Part shown: positions 16,738-23,601 of the stretch, in pieces
Position numbering within the stretch: position 1 is the stretch's first letter
Layout of the letters: every line of letters starts with the position of its first letter
NCBI GenBank assembly: GCA_017461865.1
Contig: JAFTVQ010000096.1
Coordinates: 1-40,238, forward strand
Reading direction: 5' to 3'
From: Lachnospiraceae bacterium
Lineage (GTDB): Bacteria > Bacillota > Clostridia > Lachnospirales > Lachnospiraceae
DNA length: 40,238 nt
Position numbers and translations under genes: made by a program
The notes under the pieces: generated by a model
Databases searched by the model: none
Told to the model about the DNA's origin: nothing
What the model saw: the letters and a program-made list of their open reading frames with translations, nothing else

Positions 16738-17940
16738 CTACTGCAACAAGCTGACTGCAAGTTCCATATTTTCTGCGGATACTTTGTCTGTTGTCGAAGA
16801 AACCGATGTAACTACCGGTCCTTCTCCTTCCATTACATACATTTTGTTACTGCAGTACATAAGTTTCTGTTCTACCACAAATACGCAGCCTGTATTCTGG
16901 TCTTCGTATGTAATCCAAATTTTATAAATCCATCTGCTCTTCTCATCATCAAAATCCCAAAGGCTGTAATTTACATTTTTTATGTAGCATCCGTTTTCTA
17001 CCAGTTTCTGAATTTTTTCTTTTTTACGTCCGGAAAATTCCAGATCCGACTGCTCATCCGGCATTTTAGTTGTCAGGATAAGACCTGCTCCCATGCTGCT
17101 TTTTTCTCCGCTTGTCAGTTTCCGATAACTGCTCTGCGCAGAATACGGTAATGTTATTTTTAATAAAATATCATCATACGGAAGCATTCCGCCTGTAAAA
17201 CTCACCTCATCACACAGCATGATTCTGTCAGAATTTTCAATCACCGTAAATTTCCCATGTGCCACCTTGGTGAATTCCATCGTGTATAAGATATCATCTC
17301 CGTCATAGAATTCGATCCCGATCAATGATATAAAATCATCCGCAGCAATTGCATAGTTATAAGGATTTGCATATAAAGCATTAATTCTTACTTTTACGTT
17401 CTTTCCTTCAAAATAATGTTCATATGCCTGTTTTGCGTCCTCTTCCACACCGGCAAAATATGCATCCATATCTTCAAATGCTCCGGTACTTTTAAGAAGA
17501 TATGCATCTTCAAAATGGTACGCGAGAAGATCCATAAATTTATCCGTCTCGCCTTCCGTCAAATCCTTGCAGGCCGATTTAATTTTAATCACATCACCGA
17601 TCATAGTAAATCCCGGCCATAGATTGGTCGCCTCACCGATACAGAGAAGCGCGAAAACGCCCATAAAAAGAAAGAGCGCAACTCCAAGCGCAATTACCTT
17701 GCACTTACTTCTTTTCATTTTCTTTTTCACTTTTTTCATAGGCTCGATTTCCACTGTTTGACTTTCGTTTGTATCTGCCGGCGGATTTTCTTCAACTTTT
17801 AATTCTTTTCTGTAATGTTCTAATTTCTTTTCGCATTCCGGACAATCCTTCAAATGCATTTCCAACTCTTTTCTTGTCTCCGGCGAACAAAGATCATCCA
17901 CGTACAACGCCAACAAATCTCTTGCTATCTCACATTTCAT
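16738..17940 (-). CDS. Membrane-anchored anti-sigma factor with zinc finger
   Basis: This is a 400-residue single-pass protein. The N-terminal zf-HC2 anti-sigma module has Cys3 and the H29-x3-C33-x2-C36 pattern. A Lys-rich stretch precedes one membrane helix at about 81-102, and roughly 295 residues then lie outside the cell. The outer part is not one I recognise; it contains several Tyr/Phe-rich beta-like segments and may sense an envelope signal. The ATG at 17940 is 9 nt from AGGAAG and 4 bp after the sigma gene stop, so the two are translationally linked. It should bind and hold the ECF sigma factor encoded just upstream. Confidence 0.88.
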   Translation of the reverse strand: MKCEIARDLLALYVDDLCSPETRKELEMHLKDCPECEKKLEHYRKELKVEENPPADTNESQTVEIEPMKKVKKKMKRSKCKVIALGVALFLFMGVFALLCIGEATNLWPGFTMIGDVIKIKSACKDLTEGETDKFMDLLAYHFEDAYLLKSTGAFEDMDAYFAGVEEDAKQAYEHYFEGKNVKVRINALYANPYNYAIAADDFISLIGIEFYDGDDILYTMEFTKVAHGKFTVIENSDRIMLCDEVSFTGGMLPYDDILLKITLPYSAQSSYRKLTSGEKSSMGAGLILTTKMPDEQSDLEFSGRKKEKIQKLVENGCYIKNVNYSLWDFDDEKSRWIYKIWITYEDQNTGCVFVVEQKLMYCSNKMYVMEGEGPVVTSVSSTTDKVSAENMELAVSLLQ

Positions 17941-17944
17941 ATCA

Positions 17945-18451
17945 TTACACTTCCTTTCCTTTGTTTTCCATCCGTTCAATTAGCATGTCTTTACTCCGAA
18001 GATAGGTAACCCTTCCCCATACCTCCGACTTGCCAAACATCTGCCCGATTTCCCGGAAAGATAATTCTGCATAAAAACGGAGCAAAAACACTTCCTTATA
18101 AGGTTCCGGTAACTGATGTATGTACATGCGGATTTCCTTTGCCGTTTCTTTGGAAAGAACTTCCTGCTCCGGCGTGGGCCCGCCACCGGTAAGTTCGTCC
18201 AAAACAACTTCTGTATCGGCAAATTTTTTCTGTTTGCGCAAATGATCATAATATGTATTCTTTGCAATCTGACAAAGCCATGTGGTCAGTTTGCATTTAC
18301 CGTCAAAAGCATCAATATGTTCCATTGCTTTCAAAAACGTATCCTGCATCAGATCTTCCGCCAAATGCGGATCCTGACACATTTTAAGTAAAAAGGAATA
18401 CACAATTTTTGCATGTTCCCGATACATGTCATTCATATCCGTATGTTTCAC
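17945..18451 (-). CDS. ECF-type RNA polymerase sigma factor
   Basis: This is a 168-residue sigma-70 family factor with only regions 2 and 4. Region 2 is recognisable from DPHLAEDLMQDTFLKAM and KCKLTTWLCQIAKNTYYDHLRK. Region 4 has LPEPYKEVFLLRFYAELSFREIGQMFGKSEVWGRVTYLRSK (a slightly unusual helix: KSEVWGR where KSxxxVR is common). The start is a GTG at 18451, 8 nt from AGGAGG. The GTG at 18460 is part of that ribosome-binding sequence, so it is unlikely. It is co-transcribed with the anti-sigma gene and probably recognises its own promoter upstream. Confidence 0.92.
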   Translation of the reverse strand: MKHTDMNDMYREHAKIVYSFLLKMCQDPHLAEDLMQDTFLKAMEHIDAFDGKCKLTTWLCQIAKNTYYDHLRKQKKFADTEVVLDELTGGGPTPEQEVLSKETAKEIRMYIHQLPEPYKEVFLLRFYAELSFREIGQMFGKSEVWGRVTYLRSKDMLIERMENKGKEV

Positions 18452-18477
18452 ATCAATCACCTCCTCTCACTTACTTA

Positions 18478-18503
18478 AACGCACGAAAAAGGAATTCGTT
18501 ACA
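18478..18503 (-). promoter_or_regulatory. ECF-type promoter upstream of sigma gene
   Basis: On the minus strand TGTAAC (18498-18503), a 16-bp spacer and CGTT (18478-18481) match the classic ECF pattern TGAAAC-N16-CGTN. It sits about 27 bp before the GTG start, which suggests autoregulation by the encoded sigma factor. Confidence 0.7.
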
Positions 18504-18524
18504 AAATTTATAGTTTTTTTTAAG

Positions 18525-18570
18525 AAAAAGGAGTATTGCCTCAAACTGTTTTCCTGCAACACTCCTTTTT
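18525..18570. terminator. Intrinsic terminator after pta
   Basis: A 15-bp stem with one mismatch (18525-18539 with 18556-18570) and a 16-nt loop is followed by TTTTTCTT on the minus strand. It closes the pta transcript 14 bp after its stop codon. Confidence 0.85.
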
Positions 18571-18584
18571 ATAATCATATCAAT

Positions 18585-19586
18585 TTAATAAAGCTGAGCC
18601 TGTACCGCTGTCAAAGCAACAACACCTACAATGTCCTCCCATGAACATCCGCGCGAAAGGTCATTGACCGGTTTGGCAATTCCCTGGAGCATCGGTCCGT
18701 AAGCTTCTGCCTTGCCGAGACGCTGTACCAGTTTATATCCGATATTACCGCAATCCAGGTTCGGGAATACAAGGACATTCGCCTTGCCTGCCACTTCACT
18801 TCCCGGTGCTTTGGACTTTGCCACAGCCGGAACAAGGGCTGCGTCAGTCTGCAATTCTCCGTCAATGCAAAGATACGGGTATTGTTCTTTTGCAATCTGT
18901 GTCGCCTCCACCACTTTATCAACAAGCGGATGCTTTGCACTTCCTTTGGTCGAATGAGATAACATTGCAATCATCGGTTTCACGCCGACAAGGGACTGAA
19001 AACTCTTCGCAGATGTTTCTGCAATCGCCGCCAGTTCTTCTGCCGTCGGATCCTGGTTCAGACCACAGTCTGCAAACAGGAACGTACCATCTGCTCCGTA
19101 TGGGCAATCCGGAACATCGATAATAAAGAAACCGGATACCAGCTTCACTCCCGGAGCAGTCTTCAAAATCTGGAGTGCCGGACGAAGCGTATCCGCTGTC
19201 GCATGACATGCTCCGGCAACCATTCCGTCCGCATCGTTAGCCTTTACCATCATAACACCGAACGTAAGGTAATCATTCAAAAGCTTTTCACGGGCTTTCT
19301 CAACCGTCATTCCCTTCGCTTTTCTTGTTTCGTACAATAACTGCACATATTTCTCAGTCAGATCCGAAGTCTTCGGATTAACTACCACTACGCCGTCAAG
19401 CTCAACTTCCAGCCAGCCTGCACCGTCCATAATCTTCTCTTCATCACCGACCATAATAATATCGGCAATCCCTTCCTGCATAATGTGTGATGCAGCAATG
19501 AGTGTTCTTTTATCACTTGTCTCCGGCAGAACAATCGTTTTTTTGTCTGCACGGGCCTTCTCTTTAATTTTATCAATATATGACAT
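18585..19586 (-). CDS. pta: Phosphate acetyltransferase
   Basis: This is a 333-residue single-domain phosphotransacetylase that interconverts acetyl-CoA and acetyl phosphate. Motifs include KKTIVLPETSDKRTL, ANDADGMVAGACHATADTLRPALQ, the phosphate/CoA-site segment MLSHSTKGSAKHP and VFPNLDCGNIGYKLVQRL. The length is that of the short (non-regulatory) form common in fermentative Firmicutes. It has its own promoter and terminator. Acetate kinase, its usual operon partner, is not next to it here: the genes on both sides are unrelated. Confidence 0.97.
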   Translation of the reverse strand: MSYIDKIKEKARADKKTIVLPETSDKRTLIAASHIMQEGIADIIMVGDEEKIMDGAGWLEVELDGVVVVNPKTSDLTEKYVQLLYETRKAKGMTVEKAREKLLNDYLTFGVMMVKANDADGMVAGACHATADTLRPALQILKTAPGVKLVSGFFIIDVPDCPYGADGTFLFADCGLNQDPTAEELAAIAETSAKSFQSLVGVKPMIAMLSHSTKGSAKHPLVDKVVEATQIAKEQYPYLCIDGELQTDAALVPAVAKSKAPGSEVAGKANVLVFPNLDCGNIGYKLVQRLGKAEAYGPMLQGIAKPVNDLSRGCSWEDIVGVVALTAVQAQLY

Positions 19587-19634
19587 AGTTTTTCTCCCTT
19601 CACCCTATTACCCTTTTAGGGCGTCTGTATCATT

Positions 19635-19663
19635 ATTATAACGCAAGCTTTTTCGGAGCACAA
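19635..19663 (-). promoter_or_regulatory. Promoter of pta
   Basis: On the minus strand -35-like TTGTGC (19658-19663), a 17-bp spacer and a perfect -10 TATAAT (19635-19640) lie about 50 bp before the pta ATG. Confidence 0.65.
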
Positions 19664-19691
19664 GAACAATAAATGTATTAAAAAATGTACA

Positions 19692-19720
19692 TTGTGCCTT
19701 TTCTTTAAATATGTTATTTT
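19692..19720 (+). promoter_or_regulatory. Possible promoter of tmcAL
   Basis: TTGTGC (19692-19697), 17 bp, then TATTTT (19715-19720) with a TGT extended -10. The -35 is the same hexamer as in the divergent pta promoter and forms an inverted pair with it. The match is modest; TATGAT at 19728-19733 is another -10 candidate. Confidence 0.4.
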
Positions 19721-19761
19721 ATTAGTATATGATATTTTAAACAAAACATTTGGAGGTCAAC

Positions 19762-20997
19762 ATGAAAGTTGCCGGAATCATTGCAGAATATAACCCGTTT
19801 CATAACGGACATAAATATCACATTGAACAAACCAGAAAAATCACCGGTGCAGATTTTATTATTGTTGTCATGAGCGGCAATTTTACTCAACGTGGCACAC
19901 CGGCTATCATTGATAAGTATTCCCGTACACGTATGGCCCTGGAAAACGGAGCGGATATGGTCATCCAGCTTCCTTCCTGCTACGCCTGCGGAAGTGCTGA
20001 GTATTTTGCCGACGGAGCCATTGCTCTACTTGACAAACTGGGCTGCGTGGACTATGTCTGCTTCGGAAGCGAATGCGGCGACATTGAACTCCTCAGACCG
20101 ATTGCCGAGATTCTGGCTACAGAACCGGATGATTACAGGGAAATGCTCAAATCCGAGCTCAAAAACGGCGCTACTTTTCCTCGCGCCCGCAATCGTGCAC
20201 TGATTCATTGTATTCCATCCTTTGCAGCCAATGAAAACATCATCGGCTCACCGAATAATATTCTGGGTATCGAATACATGAAGAGTATTATCCGAAGAAA
20301 CAGCAAAATCAAACCGATAACCATTCAACGGACCGGCTCGGACTATCACTCCCAGCGTTTCAGCCAGCAGTACAGCTCTTCCCTTGCATTACGTCATTCG
20401 ATTGATACTCAGAATTCTCTTACTATGATTCGCGGACAGGTACCGGAAAATGTTTACCAAATCATGGAAGAAAATTACCAAAAAACATATCCTCTTTTCC
20501 CTCGCGACTTTTCAGCCATGCTGAAATACAAACTTCTTGTGGAAGAAAAGAACGGATACACCGATTTTGTAGATATTAATGAGGATTTATCAGACCGTAT
20601 TTTAAAAGTACTTTATCAGTCTTACGATTATGAACAGCTGTGTGATATATTAAAGACTAAAAATATTACATATGCAAGAGTCAGCCGTCTGCTTTGTCAC
20701 ATTCTACTCAACCTTCGCAAAGAAGACATGCAGGAATACAAAGAAAACGGAACTGTATTTTACGCCCGCATACTCGGTTTTCGCGATGATGAAAAAGGTC
20801 TTTTCAAAAAGCTCCAAACTTCATCTTCCATACCGCTGATTACCAAAGTGTCCGAGGGTAAAAAATTGGATTCCGCAGCCGCGCGCAAACAATTTGATCA
20901 GGACATTCTTGCTTCTCACATTTACGAGAGTATTGTCGCAAGCAAATTTGACTGCCCGATGCAAAACGAATACCAGAGACCGGTTATCACAGTATAA
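19762..20997 (+). CDS. tmcAL: tRNA(Met) cytidine acetate ligase TmcAL
   Basis: This is a 411-residue enzyme that activates acetate with ATP and acetylates the wobble cytidine of elongator tRNA-Met. The nucleotidyltransferase core is seen in AGIIAEYNPFHNGHKYHIEQ (HxGH-type motif), VVMSGNFTQRG, and GSAEYFADGAI. The family was earlier known as YlbM/UPF0348 and sits in Firmicutes genomes near pta, as here. The ATG at 19762 follows TGGAGG by 5 nt; a TTG at 19750 would precede that site and is rejected. The gene ends in a strong bidirectional terminator. Confidence 0.95.
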   Translation: MKVAGIIAEYNPFHNGHKYHIEQTRKITGADFIIVVMSGNFTQRGTPAIIDKYSRTRMALENGADMVIQLPSCYACGSAEYFADGAIALLDKLGCVDYVCFGSECGDIELLRPIAEILATEPDDYREMLKSELKNGATFPRARNRALIHCIPSFAANENIIGSPNNILGIEYMKSIIRRNSKIKPITIQRTGSDYHSQRFSQQYSSSLALRHSIDTQNSLTMIRGQVPENVYQIMEENYQKTYPLFPRDFSAMLKYKLLVEEKNGYTDFVDINEDLSDRILKVLYQSYDYEQLCDILKTKNITYARVSRLLCHILLNLRKEDMQEYKENGTVFYARILGFRDDEKGLFKKLQTSSSIPLITKVSEGKKLDSAAARKQFDQDILASHIYESIVASKFDCPMQNEYQRPVITV

Positions 20998-21005
20998 AGC
21001 ATAAG

Positions 21006-21041
21006 AAAAGCATCTTTTTGAACAATCAAAAAGATGCTTTT
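21006..21041. terminator. Bidirectional intrinsic terminator
   Basis: A perfect 15-bp stem (21006-21020 with 21027-21041) with a 6-nt loop separates convergent tmcAL and the PFL gene. TTTTATTTTTAT follows on the plus side. Confidence 0.93.
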
Positions 21042-21054
21042 TTATTTTTATCTT

Positions 21055-22419
21055 CTAGTTTTTAAAGCTATGGATCGGCGCAGGAATTCGTCCTCCGCGA
21101 TTTACAAATGCATCGCATCCGAACGGATTAACAGGCATGATCGGCGCATAACCCAACAGTCCTCCAAACTCTACCGTTTCACCGACACCTTTTCCGATGA
21201 CCGGAATGATACGGACCGCCGTTGTCTTCTGGTTCACCATACCGATCGCCATCTCATCTGCGATAATACCGGAAATCGTTGTTGCTTTCGTATCCCCCGG
21301 AATCGCAATCATATCAAGACCGACACTGCAGACACAGGTCATAGCCTCTAATTTTTCCAAAGTAAGCGCTCCTGCTACCACAGCATCAATCATTCCCTGG
21401 TCTTCGCTGACCGGAATGAATGCACCGCTGAGCCCACCTACATAAGAAGATGCCATAACACCGCCCTTTTTCACCTGGTCATTCAACAGCGCCAGCGCTG
21501 CTGTCGTTCCAGGCGCTCCGGCATATTCCAAACCGATCTCGCAGAGGATATCTGCAACCGAATCACCGATAGCCGGTGTCGGAGCAAGCGAAAGATCTAC
21601 GATACCAAAAGGAATTCCCAACATTTTTGACGCTTCCTTAGCAACCAACTGGCCCACACGGGTAACTTTGAACGCAGTTTTCTTAATCGTTTCACAAAGA
21701 ACTTCAAAGTTTTCTCCGCGCACCTTTTCGAGTGCGGTACGAACCACACCCGGGCCCGAAACTCCGACATTAATAATCGCATCAGTTTCTGTCACACCAT
21801 GGAATGCACCCGCCATAAACGGATTGTCATCCGGTGCATTGCAAAACACAACAAGTTTTGCACAACCAAGAGAGTCATCTTCCTTGGTAAACTCTGCAGT
21901 TTCTTTAATAATCTCTCCCATGAGTTTTACCGCATCCATATTGATACCGGTCTTAGTCGAACCGAGATTCACAGAACTGCAGACACGCTCCGTTGTGGAA
22001 AGTGCCTCCGGAATAGAACGGATCAAAAGTTCATCTGCCTTCGTCATACCTTTGGATACCAGTGCAGAATATCCGCCGATAAAGTTTACACCCACTTCTT
22101 TCGCTACCGTATCCAGCACTTTTGCTATCTGCGCGAAATCAGAAGTTGTCTTACAACACGCTCCGCCCACAAGTGCAATCGGCGTCACGCTGATTCGCTT
22201 GTTTACAATCGGAATTCCGTATTCTTTTTCAATTTTATTTCCCGTCTCAATCAACCGGTCTGTCGTACGTCTGATTTTCTCATAGATTTTTCTTTTACAA
22301 GTTTCAAGATCGGAATCGATACAGTCAAGCAGACTGATTCCGATGGTAATTGTACGAACATCCAGATTCTCTTTTTCTATCATTTCATTTGTTTCTAATA
22401 CTTCGTATTGACTGATCAT
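21055..22419 (-). CDS. PFL family protein (UPF0210)
   Basis: This is a 454-residue protein of the UPF0210/DUF711 family, of unknown reaction. Recognisable segments are [60 protein letters not shown] and [16 protein letters not shown]. The many glycine-rich loops suggest a large alpha/beta enzyme. Length is normal for the family. A GGAG is 8 nt before the ATG. It lies 36 bp downstream of the ACT-domain gene, an association seen widely in bacteria and archaea, so the ACT protein is a likely regulatory partner. Confidence 0.92.
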   Translation of the reverse strand: MISQYEVLETNEMIEKENLDVRTITIGISLLDCIDSDLETCKRKIYEKIRRTTDRLIETGNKIEKEYGIPIVNKRISVTPIALVGGACCKTTSDFAQIAKVLDTVAKEVGVNFIGGYSALVSKGMTKADELLIRSIPEALSTTERVCSSVNLGSTKTGINMDAVKLMGEIIKETAEFTKEDDSLGCAKLVVFCNAPDDNPFMAGAFHGVTETDAIINVGVSGPGVVRTALEKVRGENFEVLCETIKKTAFKVTRVGQLVAKEASKMLGIPFGIVDLSLAPTPAIGDSVADILCEIGLEYAGAPGTTAALALLNDQVKKGGVMASSYVGGLSGAFIPVSEDQGMIDAVVAGALTLEKLEAMTCVCSVGLDMIAIPGDTKATTISGIIADEMAIGMVNQKTTAVRIIPVIGKGVGETVEFGGLLGYAPIMPVNPFGCDAFVNRGGRIPAPIHSFKN

Positions 22420-22455
22420 AATGATGTCTCCTTATGTATAATGGATATACCGAAA

Positions 22456-22728
22456 TCAAACTCTGTGCATCATGTCAAAAATCTCTTCTCTTTGACACTT
22501 GATCATAACTCCGATTCCCTCGCCGATTGCCTTAAGGTCATCTGACATATCACCGAATGATTTCAACGCACTGCTGCGATCTACGATCATCATCATATTA
22601 AAATAATCCGCAACGATTGTCTGTGAAATATCCAGAATGTTAATCTGATTATCTGCAAGATAAGTACACACCTTTGCAATGATACCAACTGTATCTTTTC
22701 CGACTACTGTAATGATTGTTTTTTTCAT
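22456..22728 (-). CDS. ACT domain protein (UPF0237)
   Basis: This is a 90-residue protein made of one ACT domain: KKTIITVVGKDTVGIIAKVCTYLADNQINILDISQTI followed by a second beta-alpha-beta half. ACT domains bind small ligands, usually amino acids. The ATG at 22728 has AGGAG 8 nt upstream. The longer frame to 22755 starts close to the predicted -10 box and is not supported. It is paired with the PFL gene. The ligand is unknown. Confidence 0.93.
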   Translation of the reverse strand: MKKTIITVVGKDTVGIIAKVCTYLADNQINILDISQTIVADYFNMMMIVDRSSALKSFGDMSDDLKAIGEGIGVMIKCQREEIFDMMHRV

Positions 22729-22764
22729 GTCTGTTTCTCCTTTAGTTTTAATCAAACCATTGTT

Positions 22765-22793
22765 ATCATATACTCATCCGATTCCAAATGCAA
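22765..22793 (-). promoter_or_regulatory. Candidate promoter of ACT-PFL operon
   Basis: On the minus strand TTGCAT (22788-22793), 17 bp and TATGAT (22765-22770) lie in the 72-bp gap after the walJ stop. The -35 is weak (3 of 6). Confidence 0.5.
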
Positions 22794-22800
22794 GCCTGTC

Positions 22801-23598
22801 TTAAACCTCAATCCATCCGGAAGGCTCATTCCGATCCGCTACACGAATATCAAAATCCGAAGCCTGATACGGATTATCCCCCATAGTAATCTCGAGTCTT
22901 ACCGCCTCATGGGCAAGCTCCGGGTGATTGTTTTCCTTGCTCAAATGTCCAAGAAAAACATGTTTTAATTCATCGTGTACGATCGCACTCAAAAGTCTGC
23001 CCGCATTTTCATTGGACAAATGCCCTTTTTTCCCTAAAATACGCTGTTTCAGATAATAGGGATAAGGCCCTACCTGTACCATATTCACATCATGATTCGC
23101 TTCAAGCAATATTGCATCCAATCCTTTGAGATTTTCCACAATTTCATCCGTATAATATCCCATATCGGTAGCCACCGCTATTTTGCTTAATCCGTTTGTA
23201 ACCTTGTAACAAACCGGTTCCGCTGCATCATGCGAAATCGGAATTGCCTGAATCATCAATGTTCCCACAGAAATATTTTCATTTTTCCGGATAGCCTGAA
23301 ACAACTGACCGTCAATATCTCCCACTGATTTTGCCGTGGATATCCCTGCAATTGTTCCTCTGGTGGAATAAATCGGTACATCATACTTCCTCGAAAGCAC
23401 CCCTAAACCACTGATATGATCTGCATGCTCATGGGTGACAAAAACCGCATCAAGGTCTTTTCCGCTGACACCGATGGAATTTAATCCCGCTTCAATCCTC
23501 TTTCCGCTGATTCCCGCATCAATCAGAATATGCGTCGTGTCATCTCCGATATAAATACAGTTTCCACTGCTACCGCTGGCAATACTAAGTAGTCTCAT
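22801..23598 (-). CDS. walJ: MBL-fold metallohydrolase, WalJ/YycJ type
   Basis: This is a 265-residue metallo-beta-lactamase-fold protein. It starts MRLLSIASGSSGNCIYI and carries the metal motif THEHADH (about 55-61), with further metal residues in ISHDAAEP, ATDMGYY and LGHLSKENNHPELA. This N-terminus is typical of YycJ/WalJ, usually found in the walRK operon and reported to have exonuclease activity and affect cell division. Here it instead follows the FtsA-like gene by 3 bp, so it is co-transcribed with it and with coaE and polA. Confidence 0.88.
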   Translation of the reverse strand: MRLLSIASGSSGNCIYIGDDTTHILIDAGISGKRIEAGLNSIGVSGKDLDAVFVTHEHADHISGLGVLSRKYDVPIYSTRGTIAGISTAKSVGDIDGQLFQAIRKNENISVGTLMIQAIPISHDAAEPVCYKVTNGLSKIAVATDMGYYTDEIVENLKGLDAILLEANHDVNMVQVGPYPYYLKQRILGKKGHLSNENAGRLLSAIVHDELKHVFLGHLSKENNHPELAHEAVRLEITMGDNPYQASDFDIRVADRNEPSGWIEV

Positions 23599-23601
23599 CG
23601 T

